From Spinacia oleracea (lineage: Eukaryota > Streptophyta > Magnoliopsida > Caryophyllales > Amaranthaceae), in NCBI RefSeq assembly GCF_020520425.1, contig NC_079490.1, forward strand, positions 3,286,001-3,350,000: 64,000 nt of DNA. The letters run 5' to 3'. Within the stretch, counting starts at the first letter, position 1, and the number at the start of each line of letters is the position of its first letter. Under the pieces are notes generated by a model. It searched no databases, had not been told where the DNA came from, and saw only the letters and a list, made by a program, of their open reading frames with translations. The position numbers and the translations under genes are program-made. Positions 22,433 to 32,474 of this stretch are shown piece by piece.

Positions 22433-22710
22433 CGGCCCGTTTGGTAGCCGGTAATAAATGGTGGGAGTGGGAATGAATCTTAGTGTTATTTGACAAGAAA
22501 ATAACACCATGATATCCATGGTAATGAAATTTTGTCTTAAAATTTGGTGTTTTCCTTCATAAATTTGCATTCCCAACTAATACCACTCCCCAAAGAGATG
22601 ATTTTGAGTGAACTTGCATTACCATGGGAATGAATATTGATTTTCCTTACAAATTTACATACAAATTCATTCTCATTGACACCATTTATAGCCGGCTACC
22701 AAACGGGCCG
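22433..22710. mobile_element. PIF/Harbinger Tourist-like MITE
   Basis: Inverted ends cggcccgtttggtagccgg and ccggctaccaaacgggccg, flanked by TAA on both sides (22430-22432, 22711-22713), as in PIF/Harbinger. Size 278 bp. It lies in the leader intron of copy 4, about 60 bp upstream of the start codon. Confidence 0.85.
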
Positions 22711-23281
22711 TAACAGTAATCTAACCAGTATTATGGGTTTCCTTAATAGGTAAAGGAAACAATATAATGGCATCGGTGCAACAATTTTCCGACAAGGAGA
22801 AAGCAGCAATCGGAGAGGCAATGAGGGAGGCAAAAAAACATGAATGCAAATGCGGCGTCGAGCCAAAATGTCCCGGTTACGGTTATTGGCGTTATAAAGA
22901 ATCTCAACTCTACCGAAATTGAGCGTTTGGGAGAAGAATGGAGCTGGATGGGATTATTCGAGGATCTCCCTCCAAAAAAAATTGAGAAAAATGGTATTGG
23001 TTCGTTTAAGCACACGGGTGGGCCTGGCCTGTACCAGTGCAGTGGCGCATTCAAGTATTGTTCTGTTTTGGGCCCAAATCCTCAACTTGGATGGATCTTG
23101 GCTTGGGAGAAGCATAGGAGCACAGCAATTCCTGGAAAGGTGCGCAGCCAAAATGCAACCACGTTAATTAACACTTACTACCTCGATCCGTTTTATAAAG
23201 AACTTTACGATTGTGATAAAAGTAGAAAAGTTAGTTGAATATAATAAAACATGGATAAAGTAAATAAAATGTGTAAAAATG

Positions 23282-23812
23282 ATTTGGGGTCGGCTAACAT
23301 GAATCGTCTTAAGAGATCGTCATAGTCACCAATCAGACCAGAAAGGAGCAGGAAATAAAAAGAAAAAAATAAGGAAGAGAAAGTGGAATTAATGAAAGTA
23401 AGATAAAGAGAAAAATGTATATACATTATAGAAGAAATATTGTAAGAGATAATTAAAATAAGTAAAGTTTAAAATAAATGAATAAGTAAAATAAGTACAT
23501 TTCAAAATAGGATGTGAAATTAAAAAAATTTAAAGAATTTTAAAAATAAAATAAAAAATAAAAATAAGAATAGAAAATAAAATAAACTAAAAATAGACAG
23601 AAACAGAAACATGAAAGCTGGATAAGTTAAATGAAGTCATCAATGTATATTCTCTCCCTCCACTATGTCATATCCAACGCCATGTGTTCCTCGATCCCAA
23701 GAAAGCTCATATCGTGCTCAATCACCTTTCTCTAAGTTTTATTAGGTCTTCCCCTACCCATTGCAATTCTATCACTTTGCCACCCTTTCATCCTCCTAAC
23801 CGGAGCATCACT
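23282..23812 (-). mobile_element. RTE-type LINE 3' fragment
   Basis: On the minus strand near 23850-23745 it reads APVRRMKGWQSDRIAMGRGR, then after frame damage DDLLRRFMLADPKS near the 3' end at 23290. These are the C-terminal signatures I know from plant RTE LINEs (GRGRPKKT..., ...ADPK). A 10-bp duplication tgtaaaaatg flanks it (23272-23281, 23813-23822). It is 5'-truncated and dead. Confidence 0.7.
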
Positions 23813-23854
23813 TGTAAAAATGTGGGTTGGTATGAGAAAAAAAATATGAATAAA

Positions 23855-23941
23855 CACTACTAGAAATTTGATTATTAATGACAAACCAATAATGACGGGT
23901 AAAAAACTCCATCGCAAATCTCTTTTATGTTTCTTGTAGTG
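23855..23941. mobile_element. 87-bp mini CACTA MITE
   Basis: Ends cactactagaaattt and tttcttgtagtg, 3-bp duplication aaa on both sides, and inner aatgacgggt motifs shared with the larger family at 36 and 54-57 kb. Confidence 0.7.
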
Positions 23942-24351
23942 AAAATTAAATATGAGAAAGTGAGTGATAAAAAATTGTAAATATTTTGGGTTAAAGAAGG
24001 GTAAGGTAGTAAATTTTCATGTCAAAATAAAGCAAAGTGTAAAGAAAATTATAAAACGGACGAAAACTAAAAGTGTAAAGATTATTTTGAAACAGAGTCT
24101 ATAAATACGATGTTTGTGTTGTATGTAGGTGTACGTGGAAGCTGGGACTCTAGACAGGATCAATAAGCTAACGGTGATATACATTAGAAAAAAACTATAT
24201 GCATCCGGCACTATTAGTCGATACTGGGATAGCGACACAGGTGCCTCAGTCGTTGCTGAAATCAGTGCATGCACAAATCCCGCCGGGGGTTTGGTAGCTA
24301 TCAGCTTTGATCAGTCATCATTTAATAATCTGTTTTCTCTATAAGCACCTA

Positions 24352-24657
24352 CTCCCTCCGTCCCGGAATACTCGACCCGGTTTGACCGGTACAGAGTTTA
24401 AGGGACTTGAATTGACTTATTTAATTTAATAGGTAGTAGTTGATAGTGGGGTATTATTTTAATGTAGTTAGTGGGAAATGAGAGTAGGTGTTGAATTTTT
24501 AATTATTTTTTGTATGGAGTAGGGGGTAGGTGGGTTAATAGGGATGGAGTGAGAAATAATATTATATTGTTAGTGTATTTCCATTTTTAGAAACAGGTCA
24601 AGTATTAAGGGACGGCCCGATAAGGAAAACAGGTCAAGTATTCCGGGACGGAGGGAG
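24352..24657. mobile_element. Stowaway MITE, 306 bp
   Basis: Near-perfect inverted ends ctccctccgtcccggaatac and gtattccgggacggagggag, TA on both sides (24350-24351, 24658-24659). It is inserted in the 3' untranslated region of copy 4, a few bases after its stop. Confidence 0.9.
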
Positions 24658-24924
24658 TATTATTTACTACGTATCAACCTATTATATACTCGTACTACTA
24701 CGTATAATATGTACACTATATATATGCGGCTAGAGTGCTAGCTTTATATATATTGGAATAAATAAACAACGCTATCCCCTTGGTTTTGTACTGCCGCAAA
24801 ATATGATGAAATATATAATTATATACTTATCTAATTTTATCTATCGTTATATTGTTGTTTATTTCATTCCCCCTATGTATGGTCAAAGACTATTATGCTT
24901 GGTGTTTGATATATATGGTTGGTG

Positions 24925-25525
24925 TTTGGGTTCCCAATTGGATACCAATAGGGTCACTAAGTCCAAATTCCAATGGCTCAACACTACAATATTAATCCTA
25001 TTTCTGTCCTACATGGCTGGTCAGCCACCAACAAAGGCTTAAGGCCCAATCACAATAAATGACCTATGCGCATTTATTACACAAACAATACAAATAGGCC
25101 GCCAAGGCTCACACATCAAGGTACGTCCAATTTATTGCCTTAATACTACTCTCTAGAGAACTCTCTCTAGAATCCGAGCATCGTTCTTACTTAGGCATCG
25201 GAGGGGCTTTCCTCGGAAACACCCCCGAGGCTAGTGACTTTGTCACTGTGCAGGTAAATTTGGATACAACTCATTCAAGCAAGCAAGATCTTCAACACAA
25301 GCAGAAAGGGCCTTCATACGAAGCCCATTATTTCAACACCGGAACAATTTGGCGTCGTCTGTGAGGAAGAACACTTCAAAGCCTTGAAAAAAATCAACCA
25401 TCTTCACTCTGAAAATGGATAACAACAATATCAACAACGGTGATAATGATATGATCGTCCGCACGGATTCAGAATCCGAAGCGGAAGTGCAACCGCGGTC
25501 GGTGGCGAGGTCACAGCCGAGTAGG
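24925..25525 (+). mobile_element. Gypsy relic: LTR, primer site and gag start
   Basis: An LTR (start uncertain, about 24900-24925) ends ccggaaca at 25346, directly followed by a primer-site-like tttggcgtcgtctgtgagg. A gag-like reading begins at 25414 (MDNNNINNGDN). The LTR shares its cttaggcatcggagggg and cacccccgag motifs with the relic at 50.5 kb. The relic is cut by CACTA 2 and its remainder is at 29017-29205; it is broken and no pol is present. Ty3/Gypsy, possibly Tat-like, by the primer site and neighbour resemblance. Confidence 0.65.
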
Positions 25526-25843
25526 CACTAGTAGAAAAACGCTTATTTGCATCCCCGCATTTGCCACGCCATTCTGAACATGTGACGCAAATGACAAATT
25601 TTAGCGTAAAATTTAGTCATTTACGTCGCAGCTTTGTTAAACTGCGAGGCAAATGACTCTAGGATGCCCCCAGAGTCATTTGCGTCGCAGACTAGTAGAG
25701 CTGCAACGCAATTTAGTCACTCATTTGCGTCGCATTATTACTAATCTGCGACGCAAATGACTTTAAGAACATCTTAAAGTCATTTGCGTCGCAATTTAAT
25801 AAAACTGCGACGCACATTAGTTTGAAAATTTCTGAAATTTTCG

Positions 25844-26349
25844 TTGGCGCTCATTCACTTACTCTCTGCAGGTCTCTCGCTCGACTCATTGTGCTGCGAG
25901 CTAATTAAAGCAAAAACAAAGCAAAACCCTCCCCTTTTTCAACCGTCGTTCCTTCCTACCGTCTGCTGCCTCTGCTTCACAGCGTTCTCCGGCCAGCTTC
26001 CACGACGAGCTTCACTGCCCTTCTCTTCCGTTCACCGTTCTTCTTCACCGCCGGCTGCAGCTTCTTCAACTGCCGTGAAGCCCCCCTTCTTCAACGGTGG
26101 AAATTCTTCAACCGCCCTAGCTTCTTCAACTGCCGTTAGCCGAAGATTCTCCGGCCATCTTCTCACTGTATTGCCGCACCTTCTCCGGCCATCACATCAG
26201 CTTCTCCGGCCAACTTCTCACCCTATTAACTGCTTCTTAAGTCGGCCACGCCTAGGGGAACGCCGCCTCCCCTGCTCACCGCCGCCCCTTGCCCCCTACT
26301 CACTGCCGGATCTCACATCCTTCAATTGCTTCGTGAATGAATTAATTAG
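25844..26349 (+). other. Likely 5' leader exon of the CACTA 2 gene
   Basis: A GC-rich, Ser/Pro-rich open stretch ends at a good donor (ATTAG|GTACAT, 26349/26350). An acceptor ctttag at 26906 precedes the gene start. Joining the two puts a stop at once in the 171-aa upstream frame, so this is better read as an untranslated leader exon than as the N-terminus. It may be captured host promoter sequence. Confidence 0.4.
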
Positions 26350-26915
26350 GTACATTTAAATTAAGTTTGAATTTTTGTGGATATTAAGTTTGAATTTTTG
26401 TGAATATTATTTCAATTGAATTTTAATTTGTGCATTTTAATTATAATTGTAGATATTATGATTGAATTTTAATTTTACATTTAAGTTGAAGTTTAAGATT
26501 GAATTTTATTTGTGGATATTATTTAATTGAATTTTAATTGTGTATATTTAAGATTTAGGTTTTTGATGAATTGTAATATGTTATTATAATAGTTGGTTTT
26601 GTTGGATTTATTTGTTTATTACATTTAGGTTTTGTTGAATTGAGGTTATGAAATGAATTTTTGGGTTTGTGTAGGTTTATGAGATGGTTTGTGTAGGTTA
26701 TGAAATGAATTTAGATGATGAAATGATGTTTTGGGTTTGCTACAAAATTCGGATTTGTGAATTTGTGATGTGAAATGAATTGTACTATGGGAACTTGTTA
26801 TTAGTTATGGTAGGTTTTGTTGGAAGCTATGGATTTAAAATGATATGAATATCCTAGTTTATATTCTAACCTTCGACAAAATTTGGTCATATTGTTTTAT
26901 CTTTAGTGGTTGAAA

Positions 26916-28422
26916 ATGGATCGAAGTTGGATGTATGGTAGTAAACGATTTTCTACAAGGTTCTTACAAGGGATTCAAGAGTTTAGTAAGGTTGCCTTGA
27001 AACATCAATCAGAACATGAATCAAGTTTAATTAAGTGTCCTTGTTGTGATTGCAATAATTCAACGGGGTATCGGGATATTGATGATATTGTTGATCACAT
27101 AATTCGTCGCGGTTTTAAGAGTAACTACACGACGTGGACATGGCATGGTGAGAGCATAGATCATGGGGCAAGCTCTAGTATGCCGAGCTCGAGTCAGCAT
27201 AATCATTGTGATAATGATGATGAAAATGAGGGAGTTAAGTGCAATTGTATGAAAACTATGGTTTCTAAATTAAAAGAAGGGGAGGATGTTAAGTTGCAAG
27301 CTAGTAAAAGGGCATTCAATTTTGACAACGACCGTGAACTTATTATCGCCGTTGAAGACATCAATCAACTTCTCTCGGGAGCATGGCTCAATATATCGAT
27401 ATTGCAAGTTCTTATATTGTGAGTTTCCTAAATTAAATTTTCTCTCCTAATTATTATATTTTCAATTGTCTTAACGTTATTGAGCTATGTAGGGCTTTAT
27501 ATGAGTCGTGGGATGAATTTGATCATTCTACCAATGCTTTGGGATTCATGTGCCCGGAGATGATCTCGGAAACCATGTTGTATAGTGATATAAATCGTGT
27601 TCTATTATACATGTCGCAATCCATGGCAACACTCAGTTCTAAGTCATTCATCTTATGTCCATACTACGAAAAGTAAGAACATTTTAAATTTATTTTTCAT
27701 ATTATATTGTTGATTGTTGTTAATATTTTTTTTCTAACGACATAATTTTATTGTTTGTACGTAGGAGGCACTGGATTCTTTTAGTTATTTGCTTGGCTAA
27801 ATCTCAGGTCTACATATTTGATTCTATGCAGAAGAAGAGAAATTTGATGATTAAGAACCAATTGAACCTGTAAGTAAAGTATTTTATGAATTCTTTGCAT
27901 TTACATGATACAAAAATATAATAAAGTATATAGCTATAAGTCCCCTTTTGTCAAACGTGTAGGGATTTTCGGACTTACAAGGCACAAAATGGAAAATCTA
28001 AAGGAACTAAATTGAATTGGATTGCGGCACAGGTATAATTAGTTTAATACTTACCTAAAGATCAAGTTTTTCAAAATTATTACGTATAATTTCATATAAA
28101 ATTTACTTGTGTTGTTTTTTTAATGCATGTAGTGTCCTCAACAACCGGGATCACTAGAGTGTGGCTACTACGTCATGCGTTTTATGTACGATATATTTAC
28201 AAAGCATCGTGATAGTCAAGATCTTACTACGGTATGTGATATACTTTAATAAATTGAAGTAGGCATAACTATTGATTGTTGACCTAATTATTTATATACT
28301 TGCATGTGTATTTTTAGGATTATTCAAGAACAGAGCCTTTTTCATTCGAGGAGATTAATGAGGTTAAAGAATTTTGGGCTGATTACTTTTTGACCAATTC
28401 CGATGTAAATCTAGCTAGCTAG
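26916..28422 (+). CDS. CACTA gene: transposase-associated domain + Ulp1-like protease
   Basis: Six exons give one open frame of 353 aa: 26916-27418, 27493-27672, 27765-27869, 27963-28032, 28133-28231, 28318-28422, all with GT-AG ends and matching phases. Residues 1-75 (MDRSWMYGSKRFS ... CPCCDCNN ... WTWHGE) are the transposase-associated zinc-binding domain found at the start of CACTA TnpD proteins. From about residue 145 (LLSGAWLNISI) it is a Ulp1/C48-type cysteine protease: His in RHWILLV, Asp in VYIFDS, Gln and Cys in CPQQPGSLECGYYV, so the catalytic set is present. The usual DDE core between them is absent. C48 domains are known in plant CACTA and Mutator elements; what they do there is unclear. 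The start is the first ATG in frame; the exon borders are inferred by eye. Confidence 0.8.
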
Positions 28423-29016
28423 TTTGTTGTAATATTGGTTTGTTAGGTTCGTTATCAACATGTAGGTTGAACGATATGATATGATGGATTGCCTTTTATT
28501 GGGTTTTTAAACTATATTTGACAGGTGCATGTATTATAATTCCCGATTATTGGGAAGGGTTATATTACAAAGGAGATTCTGTCGAAATTTTCAACTATAT
28601 TCCACTATTTTTTTTATGCATGTATATATAATACTGTGATCCAGATACATGAAATATGAAGTTGCTCAATAAAAAAAAAGAAAAAAAAAGAAGAAATAAG
28701 GTCATTTGCGTCGCAGTTTAGTAAAACTGCGACGCAAATGACCTTATTTTTGATATTCAATTTGAGTCATTTGTGTCGCAGTTTTACTAAACAGCGACGT
28801 AAATGACTTTTTTTTTGACATCCTGGATAGTCATTTGCGTCGCAGTTTAGTAAAACAACGACGCAAATGACTTTTCAGGATGTCAAAAAAAAAGACATTT
28901 GTGTCGCTGTTTAGTAAAACTGCTTCATTTGCGTCGCAGACAGTTGCGTCGCACCAATGTGCGACGCAAATGGGCTTAAATGACCGACGCAAATGACTGT
29001 TTTTCCACTAGTGAGG

Positions 29017-29205
29017 GCTACGTACGACTTCCACGATTGCAAGACCACCAATTACATCCCGGAAAGAACTCAATGCGGCCATGACCATCATGCAAAACTT
29101 CCTCTTCAACGAGAAGGAGAAGGGATTGGCAAACGACCGCCGAGAGGAAAGGAGAACCAGGCAACGACTGAACATGCCGCCCAATGAAGAGGTTTCCAGA
29201 CCCTA
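29017..29205 (+). mobile_element. Gypsy relic, part beyond CACTA 2
   Basis: The gag-like reading of the 24.9-kb relic goes on after the agg duplication for about 180 bp and then is lost at a junction with MITE sequence near 29205. Fossil only; nothing downstream of gag is present. Confidence 0.55.
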
Positions 29206-29655
29206 TTGTTGGTGATTTATATGTCAGATAAAACATAGTCATGCATGCATGTGAGATTTTGTTACATTCGTCTTAATGCGTAATTTCAAAATATCAACAT
29301 TTTATAATTTCTGCTTGAACAGAATTTGAGATATTAACGATCAAGATTGTGCATTGACATACGTGAAAGTGACCAACGTTACGAGTATTTTCAAACGGAG
29401 ACAATATAATTTAATAGAAAAGTAAGTGTGGTGAGAGATAGTACGGGATTTTTTTTTTTAATTGAATGTGAGAGGATGTGAGATTATAATTTTGACAGTG
29501 GAAAGAGAGAGGTAATAAAATATTAGTGAGTCCATGTTGTATGACAATTAAATTGGTGGGACGACTTACAGAAATAGAAAGTGTGACAACTAAATTGGGA
29601 TGGAGAGAGTATAATTTATAAAGCATTAGATTGTTCGTCAAAGCTAAGCTAACAC
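29206..29655. repeat. MITE remnants
   Basis: 29206-29405 is part of the MITE with ttggtgatttatatgtcag and a caacgtt...ttcaaacggag end. 29415-29612 is a second unit ending gtgacaactaaattgggatggagagagta. Both recur reversed at 36660-37100, in the inverted duplicate. Confidence 0.5.
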
Positions 29656-30483
29656 TAGGGGTGTGCACAGGTCCAAACCCGGACCGGACCGGAACCGGTT
29701 GGACCGATAGACCGGAATTTTTAATTTTCTTGGACCGAGGATCGGACCGGAATCATTCGGTCCTGTCAGGTCCAAAACCGGATTTTTCCGGTCCGGTCCA
29801 GGTCTGGACCGGTTTGGACCTGTTTTATAATTTCTTTTGGCATTTGCGAGTATAACTTGCAACTTTTACCCTTTTTATAACGATTTTTAATTGGTATGAT
29901 GTACAAACTGGAATATAAATTAATCTTTTAGTCACTAAATAATTTCAAATAAAAGTATATTCGAAAGTTAGTTAAATAAATTTAAAAGTTGAATTTATTA
30001 GTTAGTGAAAATTAAGTAGCGCATGCAAAAGAAAATAATGAAATTAAACAAGAAAAGTGAAAAGAAATAACGTCAACATCTGCATATCAATAATGAACCA
30101 TCAATATCATTGCATAAATACGAAACGGAAAAGAAACGAGTAATACTCGATGAATAACACATATTGATTTTAATAAGAAGTAGTACGTACTTTGTACATG
30201 AATAAGAACGTAAAAGAGAGATGAAAGGACAACTTTTTTTATTTTTGTAATGCCAAGAAAGTTTCGCATACATTAGAATATTAACATATGTTAAATTTTA
30301 GACTATAATATATTATTGTTATAAATGAACCGGGTCACCGGTCCGGACCGTAATTTTCCGGGTTTTACCCGGACCGGACCGGAAAACCGGAATTGATATT
30401 TTCCAAGGACCGATGTCCTGACCGAAATCCTTCGGTCCGATCCAGTCCAAATTCCGGTCCGAACCGGACCATGCACACCCCTA
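29656..30483. mobile_element. hAT element with CCGGACCGG ends, 828 bp
   Basis: Inverted ends taggggtgtgcacaggtcc and ggaccatgcacacccta-like (right end ccggaccatgcacacccc). Flanks gctaacac (29648-29655) and gctagcac (30484-30491) are an 8-bp duplication with one mismatch. Subterminal ggaccgg/ccggtcc repeats on both sides. The inverted duplicate at 36600-36640 lacks it, giving an empty site. No transposase seen. Confidence 0.85.
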
Positions 30484-31344
30484 GCTAGCACTACCGAGTA
30501 GCTTTTTCAACTAACAACGGATAAAAGTCAGATGTCAAAGTGTACTAAGTGTTGGGCGAAAATAGTACTCAATGTAAATAAGTGTGGTAATAAAAAGATC
30601 GTCAATGTAAAACTAGAAAATGTATTATCTAGGAGAAAATAGTATGCAAACAAATTAATTTATTGAGGCGTTAAGAATGGATTAGATATTCCATGATTCA
30701 ATGTCTGAGTTTCACCTATATTTTATGAGTTTTAGTTATAAAGTTGGCGGAGAGGGGGTGCCAGCGAGGGGGTCGCACAGGACCCCAAATAAAAACAAAA
30801 GGTCTTGCGCGCATAAGGTGTACAATAAATTTATTGTACACCAAGATAACTTTTACCCATTTTTTCGTAACTTTAACCTAGTTTTGATTAACTTTTATAT
30901 TAGTAAAAAAAAGTTCATATAAATGATTAAATGATTATTTTATACATTATTAGTGGTTTTGAAGAAATATATTTTTACTGAAATGAAAAAATTTATCACT
31001 AAAAAATAGATAACTTTTACACATATAAGCTTAACTTTTAAACATTTTGAGTTAACTTTTACTTCGGTGTACAATATTTATTGTACACCCTTTGTAAATA
31101 AGAATTTGTGAAATAAAAATGGTCCCCAAAATCATTGTCTTTTGGTAATAATACGGAGTATAAATTTAATCTTTTAAAAATGAATTAAAATTTATTTTTG
31201 TGTAATTGACTTTATTTTTTTTCAATAATTGAATGATTTAAAAAATAATATGGGCGATGTAGGAAAATTGGGTATTCAAGTGCTACTAAAAGGTTTAGTT
31301 ATAAAACATTAGATATAAAGAATCGAGTCGTAATGAAAACCAGT
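30484..31344. repeat. Duplicate-arm flank with R2 repeat
   Basis: 30490-30560 (acggataaaagtcagatgtc) and 31125-31344 match 36600-36540 and 36300-35700 reversed. R2 (30797-31111) has gtgtacaataaatttattgt at its left and attgtacacc at its right end. R2 seems absent from the other arm. No gene. Confidence 0.55.
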
Positions 31345-31984
31345 GGCGAAGCCACATTGCGTAAATATGAATTTTTTAGATGAATCTGAAAATTGTGTAA
31401 TGAATCCGAGTCATAAAGAAAGAACAAGAATAACTTTGAAAAGGGTATAAATAAATACTTCGCGTTAATAATATTACAAGAATAATTCATAAAAGGACAT
31501 TACAATAAGTCAAAAATTAACCAAGAGTTTGTATCAAAATATAAGGGGGACCGCGGATAAGATTTGATGTTCTCATGTTCTTGCTTATCCCTAAATGTGC
31601 GCAATTTGGATTATACACCCGGGTGCACAATGCTCATTGTGCACCCTATTGAACATTTATTGAAAATCTAATGAACATTGAGAACGATTTCAATGTACAT
31701 GTACTAGTGAAATATTTAAACTATATGTTCTACAAATTTGAACTATATGTTCATTGGCTATATGTTCTTTGGGTATGAACAATATGTTCTTTGTATTTGA
31801 ACTATATGTTCTTTGTAAAACAGGGTGCACAGTGAGCACTGTGCACCCGAGTGTATAAATCATATTTTGCTAAATGTGTTATAGTCATGAGATTCACATA
31901 ATGGTTTGAGAGTTAAATCCTTTCGACTAATAAAGATCATAAGTAATGAAATAGTAAGTATTGCCTTACGTCTTCGCTACTGCA
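31345..31984 (+). repeat. R1 repeat, fullest copy
   Basis: Inverted ends cagtggcgaagcc and cgtcttcgctactg bound 640 bp, the reference form for R1. A 240-bp piece at 31612-31860 with ggtgcacaatg...cattgtgcacc at its left and cagtgagcactgtgcaccc at its right is extra against other R1 copies, so a small MITE is probably nested. Confidence 0.6.
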
Positions 31985-32474
31985 ATCAAGAAAAACGCAA
32001 TACAAATATAGTGTCATAAAATATGTAAATTTTTTAAATTTGTTGTTGACTTTTTGCTGTCAAATGGTAAATATTTACTAAAATATGTAAGATTTTATTC
32101 TCTTATTTGCGATATGATATTAAATAATTACTTCCTCCATTTTTTTTATTATTGCACCATTTTCTTTTTTCGGAAGTTGCATATTAATTGCACCATTTCC
32201 TTTTTTAGTAAGTTTAGCTACATGAAATGACATTTTTATCCTTGTATAGGTGGTGGGGACCAAACCCCACTTGTTCTTTACCTACAACTTGTAATTAATC
32301 ACATGGGTATTTTTGTCAATCTCTCACCTTTTACCACCTTTCTTAATTCTTGTGCTCAATGTAGATGGTGCAATAATTAAAAAATGGAGGAAGTAGTTTT
32401 TAGAATGATTACAATTCATTTTTTTTAATTGTTTAGTTATTTGTAAACTTACAAAGGATATTATGGTCTATTAT
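31985..32474. other. Intergenic, with Stowaway MITE
   Basis: Matches 19220-19870 (ttaaatttgttgttgactttt, gatatgatattaaataatta), with the MITE 32131-32393 extra. No gene. Confidence 0.5.
32131..32393. mobile_element. Stowaway MITE with visible empty site
   Basis: Inverted ends cttcctccattttttttatt and aaaaatggaggaag, TA on both sides (32129-32130, 32394-32395). The paralogous site near 19790 reads through without it. Confidence 0.85.

Larger units (their letters stand above)
23180..24105. mobile_element. M1 MITE in copy 4 intron with two nested insertions
   Basis: Ends ccgttttataaagaacttta and gtaaagattattttgaaac match the MITE at 7338-7628, at the same place in the intron. It is opened by an RTE-type LINE (23282-23812) and a mini CACTA (23855-23941). 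Confidence 0.7.
22767..24344 (+). pseudogene. JIP-23-like copy 4 (type A), frame broken near start
   Basis: Exon 1 is 22767-23139 and exon 2 is 24129-24344. From the usual ATG the frame reads MASVQQFSDKEKAAIGEAM and then shifts, because 11 bases of the EAKSLAKN codons are missing near 22831. Downstream the correct frame is open from an ATG at 22840 (MNANAASSQNVPVT) through EEWSWMGLF, PPKKIEKNGIGSFKH, SGAFKYCS and GWILAW to the GTGCGC donor. Exon 2 reads VYVEAGTLDRINKL and YWDSDTGAS but has lost the usual stop after FDQ, giving nine extra residues to TAA 24342-24344. A shortened protein of about 171 aa from ATG 22840 is possible but would lack the N-terminal helix. Probably a pseudogene. A MITE lies in its 3' region. 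Confidence 0.7.
25526..29013 (+). mobile_element. CACTA element 2, 3.5 kb, carrying a chimeric gene
   Basis: Ends CACTAGTAGAAAAACGCTTA and gactgtttttccactagtg, 3-bp duplication agg (25523-25525, 29014-29016). Both subterminal regions (25560-25815, 28690-28990) carry many copies of tcatttgcgtcgcag and its inverse, some as 42-bp palindromes, the likely transposase-binding sites. The inside holds one spliced gene (26916-28422) but no DDE transposase core, so it should depend on another element to move. Confidence 0.9.

Noticed and set aside
22743-23054. Minus ORFs over copy 4
   Set aside because: Shadows of exon 1; same for 22954-23151 and 48031-48264.
25844-26359. 171-aa plus ORF at the start of CACTA 2
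   Set aside because: Ser/Pro-rich without motifs; splicing at the good donor brings a stop at once, so it is better read as leader sequence.
25560-28990. CRISPR-like array from TCATTTGCGTCGCAG repeats
   Set aside because: Repeats are inverted and irregularly spaced at transposon ends in a plant genome; they are CACTA subterminal repeats.
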